The position numbers were made by a program, and so were the translations under genes. DNA of 59,325 nt. Source: Salibacteraceae bacterium (GTDB lineage: Bacteria > Bacteroidota > Bacteroidia > Flavobacteriales_G > Salibacteraceae). The notes under the pieces were generated by a model that searched no databases, had not been told where the DNA came from, and was given only the letters and a program-made list of their open reading frames with translations. The stretch is taken from NCBI GenBank assembly GCA_018401875.1, contig JAGYJZ010000014.1:1-59325 (forward strand). The letters run 5' to 3'. Shown here piece after piece: positions 29,243-38,450 of this stretch; the first letter of the stretch is position 1; each line of letters begins with the position of its first letter.

Positions 29243-30877
29243 ATGCTGCCTAAAATTAATCCTACTAAAACACATGCTTGGAGTGAGCTCGAGCGTCATT
29301 TTACGGAAATAAAAGACGCAAAGATGACCGTACTCTTTGAGCGTGATACTCATCGCTTTCAAACCTTTTCACACGAGGAAAAAGGATTCCTTTTTGATTT
29401 TAGCAAACACCGCATCACAGAAGAAACCATGACTTTGTTGCGATCTTTGGCACAGGAGTGCGGGGTAGAAGAGGCCATTGGAAGCATGTTTTCAGGTGAA
29501 CCCATGAATGAAACTGAAAATCGTGCGGTACTGCATGTGGCCTTGCGCAACCGCTCAAACCGCCCAATGCATGTTGATGGCAACGATGTGATGCCAGAAG
29601 TGAATGCGGTGTTGAGGCGCATGGAACACTTTTCAACAGCAGTGATCAATGGCACCCACTTAGGTTTTTCCGGAAAACCAATTACCACAGTGGTCAATAT
29701 TGGTATCGGTGGGTCTGACTTAGGCCCGTACATGGTCGCTGAAGCACTGCATGGCTTTTCCAACCACCTTTCGATGCACTTTGTGTCCAACGTTGACGCT
29801 TCAGACATCATGAAGGTGTTGGCTCAAGTAGATGCAGAAACAACACTTTTTGTCATCGCTTCAAAAACATTCACCACTCAAGAAACCATGACCAATGCGG
29901 CTACCGCTCAACAATGGTTTCTAGAGAAATGCCACGATCAAAACGCTATCGCCAAACATTTTGTGGCACTATCAACCAATGTTTTTGCTGCTGAGGAGTT
30001 TGGAATTAGGAAGGAAAATGTGTTTCCATTTTGGGATTGGGTAGGCGGCAGGTATTCGCTGTGGAGCGCCATCGGACTGTCAATCATGCTGAGCGTTGGT
30101 CCTGATCAATTTAAAGAACTACTGGCAGGTGCGCATCACATCGATAATCACGTTCAAGAAAAGGGGCTCGACAGCATTCCTGCGACCATGGCGTTGCTGG
30201 GGATTTGGTATAATAATTTTTTTCAATCCCATACACAGGCCGTTTTACCCTATGAGCAATACCTGCATCGTTTCCCCGCTTTTCTGCAGCAGGCTGATAT
30301 GGAAAGCAATGGAAAGTCCGTAGATCGCAATGGCAATAGAATCAATTATCAAACCGGGCCGGTCGTTTGGGGCGAACCGGGCACCAATGGGCAGCATGCC
30401 TTCTATCAATTGATTCATCAAGGCACGAAGTTGATTCCATGTGATTTCATTGCTTTTGCGCGCGCATCAACCGATGTCAGAGACCACCATCAAAAACTTT
30501 TGGCCAACTGTTTCGCCCAATCAGAGGCGCTTATGAAAGGAAGATCAAAGCAAGAAGTCGACCGCGAGATGGTGGGGAAGCTTAACGCTGATTCTATTGC
30601 TCCTTTCAAAGTATTTGAAGGAAATATTCCGTCCACCACCTTTCTGTTTAACGAACTAACACCCTTTTCTCTTGGCCAGCTCATCGCGATGTACGAACAT
30701 AAAATATTCATTCAAGGCGTAATTTGGAATGTTTATAGTTTTGATCAATGGGGAGTGGAATTAGGTAAGCAGTTGGCTTTGCCGATCTTAAGTGAGCTAC
30801 AAGGAAGTGTAAACGGCTTGCACGATGCAAGCACGCACGGATTAGTTGCACATTACTTAAAGATTAATGGGGAATAG
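29243..30877 (+). CDS. pgi: Glucose-6-phosphate isomerase
   Basis: The 544-aa protein is full length and carries both family signatures: [44 protein letters not shown] and [19 protein letters not shown], plus the C-terminal [17 protein letters not shown] with the catalytic Lys. It interconverts glucose-6-phosphate and fructose-6-phosphate in glycolysis and gluconeogenesis. It is transcribed alone from a short intergenic region. Confidence 0.96.
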   Translation: MLPKINPTKTHAWSELERHFTEIKDAKMTVLFERDTHRFQTFSHEEKGFLFDFSKHRITEETMTLLRSLAQECGVEEAIGSMFSGEPMNETENRAVLHVALRNRSNRPMHVDGNDVMPEVNAVLRRMEHFSTAVINGTHLGFSGKPITTVVNIGIGGSDLGPYMVAEALHGFSNHLSMHFVSNVDASDIMKVLAQVDAETTLFVIASKTFTTQETMTNAATAQQWFLEKCHDQNAIAKHFVALSTNVFAAEEFGIRKENVFPFWDWVGGRYSLWSAIGLSIMLSVGPDQFKELLAGAHHIDNHVQEKGLDSIPATMALLGIWYNNFFQSHTQAVLPYEQYLHRFPAFLQQADMESNGKSVDRNGNRINYQTGPVVWGEPGTNGQHAFYQLIHQGTKLIPCDFIAFARASTDVRDHHQKLLANCFAQSEALMKGRSKQEVDREMVGKLNADSIAPFKVFEGNIPSTTFLFNELTPFSLGQLIAMYEHKIFIQGVIWNVYSFDQWGVELGKQLALPILSELQGSVNGLHDASTHGLVAHYLKINGE

Positions 30878-30914
30878 TTGCGTGTGACTGAAAGAATCTC
30901 TTTACTTTGCTCCC

Positions 30915-31604
30915 GTGGAGCGCGATTTTAGAATACTAATCGTTGAGGATGAAAGCCTTATCGCTGAGATGATCAGAGTGATGATTGAAGAAATGGGCTA
31001 TCCCAATCCATTGGTAGCACTCACCAAAGATGCTGCACTCGATTTTCTTGAACATAATGGAATAGATTTCTCCATTTTAGACATCAACCTGCGCGATGGA
31101 ATGGAGGGAATTGAATTGGCGCGGAAGGCCAACGATATGCATATTCCGTTTATGTTCCTTACCTCATATTCAGATCAAAAAACGTTGAGAGAGGCCACGC
31201 AAACCAAGCCTGGGGCTTATGTTATCAAACCATTCAGTGAAGAGGATCTTCGGGCGGGCATTGAAATGTCTTTGATGCACGCAAAAGGTGCGGCTGAAGA
31301 AGTGGTGGCCATTAAAGATGGACACAACAGCCTTCTCATTAGACTGCGAGATATTCAATTGATTCAAGCGGATAATATTTACATCGAGATTTTTACGCCT
31401 GGAAAAAAATACCTTACACGGATGGCGTTGACGTCCTTTCTCGAACAATTGCCCTCATCCCAATTCATTCGTGTGCATCGTTCATACGCGGTAGGAAGGA
31501 ATCACATCGACACCATCTCCAGGTCGTTTGTTAGTGTAGCAGGAAAAAAGATTCCTATATCGAGGTCTTACCGTGATGAGGTTCAGATGCGATTGAAAAT
31601 GTGA
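30915..31604 (+). CDS. LytTR-family response regulator
   Basis: The 229-aa protein starts with GTG at 30915. Residues ~6-120 form a receiver (ILIVEDESLIAEM; acceptor Asp about 56 in FSILDINLRDG; Lys in YVIKPFSEEDL). Residues ~130-229 form a LytTR DNA-binding domain (LRDIQLIQADNIYIEI, then FIRVHRSYAVGRNHID). Bacteroidota regulators of this type usually pair with a membrane histidine kinase; none is adjacent. A TTG at 30878 and a TTACTTTG at 30902-30909 would place transcription start almost at the GTG, so the mRNA could be leaderless (inference). Confidence 0.9.
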   Translation: MERDFRILIVEDESLIAEMIRVMIEEMGYPNPLVALTKDAALDFLEHNGIDFSILDINLRDGMEGIELARKANDMHIPFMFLTSYSDQKTLREATQTKPGAYVIKPFSEEDLRAGIEMSLMHAKGAAEEVVAIKDGHNSLLIRLRDIQLIQADNIYIEIFTPGKKYLTRMALTSFLEQLPSSQFIRVHRSYAVGRNHIDTISRSFVSVAGKKIPISRSYRDEVQMRLKM

Positions 31605-31663
31605 TATACACATACAGAAACTTAACATTCACAACATAGAATATATTTTTTCTTTACGTCTAG

Positions 31664-31692
31664 TTGCGAAATAAAATTCTTGCATATATTTG
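31664..31692 (+). promoter_or_regulatory. Promoter of small RNA copy 1
   Basis: TTG (31664-31666), an 18-bp spacer and TATATTTG (31685-31692) match the Bacteroidota sigma-A consensus TTG/TAnnTTTG. The conserved RNA block begins 4 bases after the -7 element. The second copy has the same elements with the same spacing. Confidence 0.7.
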
Positions 31693-31696
31693 ATTC

Positions 31697-31789
31697 AGAA
31701 ACAGCAGCCGATTAGGCTTCTACATAATCCTCAATCCGTAGCATGGCGATGAAAGTCGTCAGCCGGCCCTCCTGGGCCGGTTTTTTTTT
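31697..31789 (+). ncRNA. Candidate small RNA, tandem copy 1
   Basis: This 93-nt block is repeated at 31964-32056 with only three differences. It has no start codon followed by a useful frame. It can fold into four hairpins: AGCC/GGCT (31706-31718), CTAC/GTAG with a 14-nt loop (31720-31741), a 6-bp GGCGAT/GTCGTC stem capped by a GAAA tetraloop (31745-31760), and the terminator (31763-31789). Two of the three differences from copy 2 fall in the first hairpin's loop; the third turns a C-G pair into U-G. Its own promoter lies just upstream. I cannot assign it to a named RNA family. A trans-acting sRNA is the most natural reading. Confidence 0.7.
31763..31789 (+). terminator. Terminator of small RNA copy 1
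   Basis: A 7-bp all-GC stem (CCGGCCC with GGGCCGG) and a TCCT loop are followed by nine T residues. Confidence 0.9.
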
Positions 31790-31930
31790 GGCCCATTTTC
31801 CGGCACTGCTGCGCTTTTCACATCAATAAACGCGAAGGCAAAGGCAGTGCTGTCTGATCGTTATAGAGCACACGTTTATGAGTGGGCAAAATAAAGTAAT
31901 GCGGCATGAATTTTTTTTTTCGAAAATCGT

Positions 31931-31959
31931 TTGCATTTAAAAAAGTTATCTTATATTCG
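31931..31959 (+). promoter_or_regulatory. Promoter of small RNA copy 2
   Basis: TTG (31931-31933), an 18-bp spacer and TATATTCG (31952-31959) repeat the arrangement seen before copy 1, although the surrounding sequence is otherwise unrelated. The conserved RNA block again begins 4 bases downstream. Confidence 0.65.
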
Positions 31960-31963
31960 TTTT

Positions 31964-32056
31964 AGAAACAGCAGCTAATAAGGCTTCTACATAATCCTCA
32001 ATCCGTAGCATGGCGATGAAAGTCGTCAGCCGGCCCTCCTGGGCCGGTTTTTTTTT
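31964..32056 (+). ncRNA. Candidate small RNA, tandem copy 2
   Basis: The 93-nt sequence is the same as copy 1 except for three positions near the 5' end (CTAATA in place of CCGATT). The first hairpin is retained as AGCT/GGCT with a U-G pair. The other three hairpins, including the GAAA-capped stem (32012-32027) and the terminator (32030-32056), are unchanged. The ~170 bp between the two units is not repeated, so conservation stops at the predicted transcript ends. That is what one expects of a duplicated RNA gene under selection. Confidence 0.7.
32030..32056 (+). terminator. Terminator of small RNA copy 2
   Basis: The same 7-bp GC stem, TCCT loop and nine T residues as in copy 1. Confidence 0.9.
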
Positions 32057-32108
32057 GACTCTATTTTAGGACTGAGAAGGTCCTCAATCAGAACGTTTAA
32101 GTGGTGAT

Positions 32109-35006
32109 TTATAAATAGTAAGGTGAGTGAACGCGCACTAAAACGGTGTGAATTCGTTTGTCAAAACAAAATGGTTTTTCTCTAAGTTTTGAATTGAAGT
32201 CTGGATACTGAAGCTCAAAGTCTAACTGCCACGTATGCCACGCTGTGTTTGGCGGAATAAGCGGTGCCAATTCATTCCTTACCCAATCGTAAAGCGCTGC
32301 ATCAAACGAGATCGAACCCACATTTTGAACTTTGATTAACTTGGCTATTTCTGCGGCTTTCGCGCGGAGCTTAATGCCGCTCGTTTCTTGCGTAATTTCA
32401 GTGGGTAAATAATAGCTGGTGTTGAATCCGGCAGCGCTGATTTTCGCTAATACATCCGTTTTTGAGTCGCTTTCCACCAAAACTCTATGCTTAATACCAA
32501 AGCTTTGATCGAGAAACAGGAGCCGCTTTACGATGCGATCAATGTTGTCGTTGCGCAGGTTTTTGAGGTCTAGCCATATGAAGCGCAGTGAATCACCTAC
32601 TGAACTCGCCAGGTAATCTTCCAAAGAATTTCTACTCATGTATTCTTCACCGCCATGGCCTACTTCAAATAGAGAGTCGTTGAAGACCAAGTCGCACTCA
32701 ATGCCCCGAAACCCTTTCGCAACCATTTCATAGAGCATACCTTTTGTATTGACGCGATGCGGAAACACATCGAACGAAATGGAAGTGTCGTTGGCCAATA
32801 ATCTCACATTTTTCGTTTCATGATAAGTCGCGTGATCATCTGCTGTGTAATCAATACTATTCAGGATTTTAATGCGATCCTCATTCAGGGAGTAACGGTT
32901 GCTGAAAATGTTGAAACTATCGCTATTCACCGCCTTTGTTGTAAGGCCTGTGAAACCTATAATAGCGTCATAAACCAGATCGTTGGTAAATACTTTGAGC
33001 CTGTTGTGCTCGAGGTTCTGAATCCGCTGTGGATAGGCATCCATATAAGCATCACTAAACCAGAAAAAACTTGGAATATGGATCATTCGAAAATTGAAAA
33101 GGGAACTGCTATGCCCGTGTTTTTCAATCAAATCTTCGGCATGATCGGCAAAATAAAACATGGCTTTTCTCTCTACAGAAACGTGATCCAACAGGCGCAC
33201 CATTTCTGCTACAACATAATCACTGTAAGCAATGCTATTGTCATAAGGATTAACCTCATACGGATCTAAGTTGCCAAACAAGGATTTAAAGTCGTCATCA
33301 TCAAACAAAGCAAATTCTTTCGGATACCGCTTGTTGTATTGGGTATGACTGCCCATTAGATGAATGAAAAAAACATGGCTTCCTTCGCTTAAGTCATTGA
33401 CTTGATCTCGAATTACATCCAATAAAGCACCATCATGGTCACTGGTTTCATTGGTTTTACCGAGGTGATGGTTAATGAAGGTTTGATCATCGCATTGCTC
33501 GGCCATAACAGAAACAGGGTTATCCCAAATGCCATATTTTAATTGATTGCTGATCCAATGCGTGTGCACATCAGCAGCGTTTAAGACATTGATTATGGAA
33601 GGTGACGTTTCAAATTGAAGTTTATTTACATGGTTTGCTAACGTCAATGCCGCAGAAAGCGATACAGCAGTGTGCGTGTGCGGTGCGATAGCATTGCGTA
33701 AAATGAAACTATTGGATGTTTTCGCCAAGCTGTCGAGCCGTGGAGTGGTAGGTCGCACATAGCCATAGTGTGACATGTGAAATTTACTCTGCGCTTCACC
33801 GATTACCACAAAATATATTTCTGTTCCCTCTTTCTTCGACACATCGAGTTGCGCTTGTGACGCATCGAATGCTCTCAAGCTCTCCTTGAATCGGTCCACC
33901 TCCTCTGTGTAAGTCACATAACTTTCCGAAGCCAAACGAAATGCTTTGGGTGTTTCAACGATTGAAGCCATTGCAGCAAGCACCACTGAGCTCAAAAGAT
34001 ATACACCCACTGACTGCTTGCCTTTTCGCTTTACCAATGCCAATGGAGCGAAGAGCAGTGGAAGAAAGACCACGATCAAAATCCAATAGTGAGACGCGGT
34101 AAATTTCAGGTAAGAAATACTTTCCTCGATGTGGGTTTGAAAAAACGCAAAGTAATCGATGGTTTCTAATGGCTTTCCGAAGATGGAAGCATACATAACT
34201 ATTGAGAAGGGTAGTGCTGTGAATGCAATAAGCACCACCACGAGCATTATCCTCGACAAGGCGCTAAATGGTTGTTTGTGAGGGATTAGCGCAAGTTTGA
34301 ATAGACTGATCACGAGCGAAAAATAGCCGATGGTCCACACGAATTGCGTCCCACTGCCTTGTTGATCGTATGCTTGCATAGCCATCCAAACGAATAGCGA
34401 ACTGATGATAATTGGAATACTTGCCAGCCAATAACCTTCCCAAAAGAATAGGACGATCACCAACCAAAATAAAAACATACTTAGAATGACTAACGCGCTG
34501 TGGAAGGGGCGATATTCCTTTAGCTCAACAAATCCGAGGTCTTCAAGTACTATCGTTCCTTTATTGGCTTCCACCGAAACCACATCACCCGAGTCTATCG
34601 TTAAAACTAAGGTTTGAGCGTTGCCAGGATGGGCAATAAAATTAGAAAGTAAAACCAACTGATTCTGCCTCACGCTGAAAACTACTTCAGCCGCACCTTC
34701 TTTTTCTGTTGGCGCCCAATTTACCACTCCCACTTTTAGATGGATGCTTTTGGGCGCTAAAAATGTCCAAGAGGCTACGGTTGATTCTTCATTGCCAGAC
34801 ACAATATCAAATCGCGTGTGATTACTGTCCATGCGGAATTTACCGCCATTGCTGTCGTCCATTCCAAAGACGTTAACCTTGTATTCCTCTTGAGAAATAG
34901 GCGAGTACCTGTACTTACCTGGTTCAATTAGAAGGATGCTTGTAACCGATAAAAAAACGATGACCCACAGCTTTTTTGAGCGCAGAAAAGAGGTGGGGCG
35001 ATTCAT
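32109..35006 (-). CDS. Sulfatase-fold (phosphoethanolamine-transferase-like) membrane protein fused to a GDPD/menorin-like domain
   Basis: The 965-aa protein has several parts. A transmembrane helix (~12-28) is followed by an extracytoplasmic beta domain (~45-165) and about six transmembrane segments (~168-350). The sulfatase/alkaline-phosphatase fold (~395-700) has FVVIGEAQSKFHMSHYGY (metal Glu at 404), HTHTAVSLSAAL (candidate nucleophile Thr 444 or 446) and FADHAEDL (Asp 621, His 622). The C-terminal domain (~743-950) has FPHRVNTKGM, GIECDLVF, VGHGG and WLDLKN, a pattern like GDPD/menorin PLC-fold enzymes. The first part resembles EptA/CptA-type transferases that decorate surface glycans or lipids. 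It ends a three-gene operon with sugar-nucleotide enzymes. Confidence 0.8.
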   Translation of the reverse strand: MNRPTSFLRSKKLWVIVFLSVTSILLIEPGKYRYSPISQEEYKVNVFGMDDSNGGKFRMDSNHTRFDIVSGNEESTVASWTFLAPKSIHLKVGVVNWAPTEKEGAAEVVFSVRQNQLVLLSNFIAHPGNAQTLVLTIDSGDVVSVEANKGTIVLEDLGFVELKEYRPFHSALVILSMFLFWLVIVLFFWEGYWLASIPIIISSLFVWMAMQAYDQQGSGTQFVWTIGYFSLVISLFKLALIPHKQPFSALSRIMLVVVLIAFTALPFSIVMYASIFGKPLETIDYFAFFQTHIEESISYLKFTASHYWILIVVFLPLLFAPLALVKRKGKQSVGVYLLSSVVLAAMASIVETPKAFRLASESYVTYTEEVDRFKESLRAFDASQAQLDVSKKEGTEIYFVVIGEAQSKFHMSHYGYVRPTTPRLDSLAKTSNSFILRNAIAPHTHTAVSLSAALTLANHVNKLQFETSPSIINVLNAADVHTHWISNQLKYGIWDNPVSVMAEQCDDQTFINHHLGKTNETSDHDGALLDVIRDQVNDLSEGSHVFFIHLMGSHTQYNKRYPKEFALFDDDDFKSLFGNLDPYEVNPYDNSIAYSDYVVAEMVRLLDHVSVERKAMFYFADHAEDLIEKHGHSSSLFNFRMIHIPSFFWFSDAYMDAYPQRIQNLEHNRLKVFTNDLVYDAIIGFTGLTTKAVNSDSFNIFSNRYSLNEDRIKILNSIDYTADDHATYHETKNVRLLANDTSISFDVFPHRVNTKGMLYEMVAKGFRGIECDLVFNDSLFEVGHGGEEYMSRNSLEDYLASSVGDSLRFIWLDLKNLRNDNIDRIVKRLLFLDQSFGIKHRVLVESDSKTDVLAKISAAGFNTSYYLPTEITQETSGIKLRAKAAEIAKLIKVQNVGSISFDAALYDWVRNELAPLIPPNTAWHTWQLDFELQYPDFNSKLREKPFCFDKRIHTVLVRVHSPYYL

Positions 35007-35015
35007 AAATGCGGC

Positions 35016-36224
35016 TTAAACAGATGCCATGAAAGTGCTTATGTTTTCTTTCATGTAATCGATCATTGGTCGCGTTAAACCGTGGTGACAAGCCAAGAGC
35101 ATTCCTCCGCGCATCACCTTATCTGATTCGGCATAACCTTCCGCTGAGCGCATGCACGCAACGTTTTTAAAACCTGGTTGACGCAGGATGTTCCCAGTGA
35201 AAACTGTGCGCGTTTGAATGTTTCTCTTCTCTAAAAAGATCTGCATCCGAGTGCGTTTGAACGGTGCACTGTCTCGGATGGTGAGCGCCAATGCTAACCA
35301 GCCAGTGCGGCTGTTAGGCAATTGCTTTGGCAACACAAAAAACTCTTCATACTGTTTAAAGAATTCTGTCAATTCAGCAAAGTTCTTTTCGCGTTCGCTG
35401 ATGTTATGATCGAGTTTACTCAATTGCACCAATCCAAAAGCGGCTCCCATTTCAGACGGCTCAATGTTGTAACCCGGTTCAGCAAAAATGAATTTTGAAT
35501 CATACGGAATACCATCCACTTCAACGTTAAAACGGTTTTCGATGGCTTCAGATTCAACAAACAATGAAGACGATCGGCCCCACGATCGGAGCAATTTCCC
35601 GCGTTCGAAATGCGCGCTGTCTCTTACGGTTAGCATGCCGCCATTGCCAGCACAATTGATCACGTGCGAGCCATAAAAACTTGTAATGCTCATATCAGAG
35701 AAAGAGCCAGAGCTTTTCCCATCGATGGTTCCACCGAGGGTATCGGCTGAGTCTTCAATCACCATCAAGTTGTGCTTGTCTGCGATGGCTTTCAATTTTT
35801 TCCAATCTGCCAAGTTGCCGATCAGGTTTGGAATCATGAGTGCCTTTGTTTTTGGCGTGATCATGGCTTCTACCTTGTCGGCATCAATGTTGTATGTGCC
35901 TTCTTCCACATCCACAAAGGCGGGGATTAGTTTATTGCGCACCAGCGGAGCTACGGTGGTAGAGAAGGTGAGGGCAGGAGTAATCACTTCGCTTCCTTCG
36001 GGAAGATTCATCAGTTCTACCGCTAAGTAGTTTGCTGAAGACCCGCTGTTGAGCATGATGCCGTAAGGCTTATCAAACAATACTGCGATGCGGTCTTCCA
36101 TTTCGCGCACATTTTTACCCATTTGCGTGCTTGTGCGAAGCACATTAACTACAGCTTCAATTTCTTCTTCGCCATGCACCGTCATTCCATACGGCACTCT
36201 GATCATTTCTTTGGTCTCGCTCAT
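35016..36224 (-). CDS. DegT/DnrJ/EryC1 family PLP enzyme with His for Lys, probable NDP-sugar 3-dehydratase
   Basis: The 402-aa protein is a full-length DegT/DnrJ/EryC1/StrS-fold enzyme (LNSGSSANYLAVELM, ITPALTFSTTVAPLV, VIEDSADTLGG). At the position of the Schiff-base lysine it has His 187 in SFYGSHVINCAGNGG. This replacement is the hallmark of the ColD/E1 (RfbH) branch, which uses PMP and removes the 3-hydroxyl of a 4-keto-6-deoxyhexose instead of transaminating. It overlaps the RmlD-like gene by 4 bp, giving a plausible dehydratase-reductase pair for a deoxysugar. The exact sugar nucleotide is unknown. Confidence 0.85.
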   Translation of the reverse strand: MSETKEMIRVPYGMTVHGEEEIEAVVNVLRTSTQMGKNVREMEDRIAVLFDKPYGIMLNSGSSANYLAVELMNLPEGSEVITPALTFSTTVAPLVRNKLIPAFVDVEEGTYNIDADKVEAMITPKTKALMIPNLIGNLADWKKLKAIADKHNLMVIEDSADTLGGTIDGKSSGSFSDMSITSFYGSHVINCAGNGGMLTVRDSAHFERGKLLRSWGRSSSLFVESEAIENRFNVEVDGIPYDSKFIFAEPGYNIEPSEMGAAFGLVQLSKLDHNISEREKNFAELTEFFKQYEEFFVLPKQLPNSRTGWLALALTIRDSAPFKRTRMQIFLEKRNIQTRTVFTGNILRQPGFKNVACMRSAEGYAESDKVMRGGMLLACHHGLTRPMIDYMKENISTFMASV

Positions 36225-37105
36225 TGCTTGTTCTTGTTCTTTATCTTTTGTAAATAGTCATCCACATTACTCCAGCGAAAATGCGGAAATTCTTGGTTAA
36301 ATTTTGCGGCACTCATTCCTCCGAGTAAAGGTCTTTCAGCGGGTTGAGTCAATTGCTGTGATGTAACAGCGATCAGCGAAACCTGTTCATGACCAACGTA
36401 GGTGAATACGCGTTGTGCAAGTTGCACTCGGTTTAAATAGTCGGTTCCAGCGAAGTGGTAAATGCCATTTTTACGCTCGTTCAGCAGCGAGAAAATGGCG
36501 CGTGCCACGTCATGAGCGTTCACAGGCGTAGCGTATTGGTCAACGGGAAGTTTCAACTCCATGGCATCGCCTTTCTGCATGTTTTCGCTCAGTCGTGCGA
36601 TAAAGTTTTTTCCTCTGATTTCATCGCCATACACATTGGTAATGCGGCAAATCAGGTAATTACTGAGGTGCGTGCGCACATGGTTTTCAGCATCTAACTT
36701 GTGTTTCCCGTACACGCTCAGAGGATTCACAGTATCGAGTTCGGTGTAGAAACCACGCTTTCCATCAAATACATAATCAGTACTTAAATAGACCAGGTGT
36801 GCATTGTATTTGAGTGCTAATTCGCTGGCGTTGTGGGTAGAAACGACTGTTTTTTGGTAACTTTCATCCGGGTGTTCTTCGCAATAATCGACCCAAGTGA
36901 GCGCTCCGCAATGTATAATTACCTCAGGTTGGAAATCATCGATGTTTGCGTTCGTGGGATCTGTCGGATCGAGCGTGTTGTAGAAGACAGTGTGGTCTGT
37001 TTCAAATGAAAAGTGGGTGCCAAGGCACGCCCAACCTTGCGCTTTGAAGTAGTGCAGGCAATTGCCACCTACCAATCCTGAAGCACCTAAAATCAATGTT
37101 CTCAT
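36221..37105 (-). CDS. RmlD-like NDP-sugar reductase
   Basis: The 294-aa extended SDR has the cofactor loop LILGASGLVGGN, YLSTDYVFDGKRGFYTE and the YxxxK pair in SVYGKHKLDAE, as in dTDP-4-dehydrorhamnose reductase and related sugar reductases. It is the first gene of a minus-strand operon with the DegT-family dehydratase and the sulfatase-fold protein. No rmlA, rmlB or rmlC is present in the window, so the substrate is not necessarily dTDP-linked. Confidence 0.87.
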   Translation of the reverse strand: MRTLILGASGLVGGNCLHYFKAQGWACLGTHFSFETDHTVFYNTLDPTDPTNANIDDFQPEVIIHCGALTWVDYCEEHPDESYQKTVVSTHNASELALKYNAHLVYLSTDYVFDGKRGFYTELDTVNPLSVYGKHKLDAENHVRTHLSNYLICRITNVYGDEIRGKNFIARLSENMQKGDAMELKLPVDQYATPVNAHDVARAIFSLLNERKNGIYHFAGTDYLNRVQLAQRVFTYVGHEQVSLIAVTSQQLTQPAERPLLGGMSAAKFNQEFPHFRWSNVDDYLQKIKNKNKQ

Positions 37106-37178
37106 CGCGGTGCAAGATTACACATTATTGAAAAGTTTAGCTGCGTGCATCCACTGTTTTAAGGCTTCATCTGCCAGT

Positions 37179-37747
37179 TCATTCACTTTTTGTCTTGTTC
37201 GTAATCCGTTGGATGTTTATTCGATGCACGCGCTGCAATACGATGGGGTAGAAGTTGATTATAATGTTGATGCTTGTAGTCAAGGTGAAGGCCAGCACAT
37301 GTCCTCTAGAAACTAAAATCAATGCTATGGTGGTGAGTGCTATGAAGGCACCGAGGTGGCCAAATTCTGACTGCCTCGTCTGAAAATCAAACTGTTGAAT
37401 TCCTGATTTGGTTCCGTTGAAGTATTTTTTTCGATTTTTTTCTTTTCCCCAAAACGTGACAAGCAAAAAGGATCTGAAATACTTGACTCCCAATAATGTA
37501 TGCATTTTTGCACTAGTTTTGGATGTTTTACAAAGTAATACGCATCGGGAAGGAGACGACTGCTAGGGAATTCAAAACCAATGAATGCGAAAACACCGGT
37601 CACGAATAAATTAAAAAGAAACGCTAAAATGGTCACCTCAACCCAAGAAAGCTGCTCGGGAGTTAAGGCAAGAAATATTTTCACCAACTCTACAGAGCGG
37701 TAGGCTAAAAATATGGAGATCGAAGCAAAGAGTATCTTCTTTGGCAT
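37179..37747 (-). pseudogene. Frameshifted integral membrane protein, CrtO-acyltransferase-like
   Basis: Two overlapping minus frames make up one protein. The first (37340-37747) supplies two transmembrane helices and SRLLPDAYYFVKHPKLVQK. The second (37179-37505) continues with LLGVKYFRSFLLVTFWGKEK, SEFGHLGAF, two more helices and the ending FYPIVLQRVHRI. The switch falls at an A5 run (T5 at 37505-37509 on the plus strand), where a one-base change would join them. The joined layout resembles glycosyl-4,4'-diaponeurosporenoate acyltransferase-like proteins. It may be a pseudogene, a sequencing slip, or (less likely) a frameshifting gene. Confidence 0.6.
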
Positions 37748-37884
37748 ATATGTGAGTTGGTTAGGCTGCTGTGGTTACGTATTAATCTTGTGGCGTTGCT
37801 TCTTTTAGGTCTAACTTAAACCATCCTTGTCAAAAGCTTAATCTGTCGCACCGCAGTTGGCGCCTGAAGCGTTTTGAGAAGTCG

Positions 37885-38322
37885 TTATTTTTTCTTTTCA
37901 CATTCTTTTTTAAGAGCCTCATTCATTTGATGAAATCCAAGCTTCGTATCTTCAAGTAATTTGGGCATGAATGAAACCAATAGACCCCTAAATTTTTCGC
38001 CATGCTTAAACGTTACTGAACCGTTTTCATCTTCGCTTATTTTGAAATAGTGCTCACCTTCAAAAAGCCCCTTTACAGGTGCGCTCCCCAACCATCTTAG
38101 CTCCTTGTTAGGTTCAAAGGCCAGAACAGTGGGGTTGAACTTCATGAGTTTTCTGTGAGGTGGTGTTATTTGAGTGGCCAGTTTTTGACCAACTCCTTTT
38201 TCACCTTCTATTGATATGATAAATGGATTCCAAGTTGAATAATTGTCAAAATCTGTGAGCACTTGCCATACTGTTTCAGGAGTTGAATTGATTCGAATTT
38301 CGGTTGTTATTTCTTTCGCCAT
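37885..38322 (-). CDS. SRPBCC-family protein
   Basis: I use the ATG at 38322 (145 aa, MAKEITTEIRIN); an upstream ATG would add 15 poorly supported residues. The sequence has the START/Bet v1-like signature TPETVWQVLTDFDNYSTWNPFI near the N-terminus and a C-terminal amphipathic helix (GFHQMNEALKKECEKK). Such proteins bind hydrophobic ligands in the cytosol. Ligand unknown. It is likely first in a run of small minus-strand genes with the DoxX-like pair upstream. Confidence 0.82.
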   Translation of the reverse strand: MAKEITTEIRINSTPETVWQVLTDFDNYSTWNPFIISIEGEKGVGQKLATQITPPHRKLMKFNPTVLAFEPNKELRWLGSAPVKGLFEGEHYFKISEDENGSVTFKHGEKFRGLLVSFMPKLLEDTKLGFHQMNEALKKECEKKK

Positions 38323-38450
38323 GGTTTGTTCTTTGTTTAGTATTGACTTCCGCTCAATGCAATGCATTGCTCTTCAATTTTATTTAGATGATGTCAAGGG
38401 TGAATTTACACCTCCATTCTTTTGCCAATACCTGCTTTAGTTCAATAAAC

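Noticed and set aside
31790..31963. A gene between the two small-RNA copies
   Set aside because: The spacer has no frame with a plausible start and only a loose GCACTGC/GCAGTGC inverted repeat.
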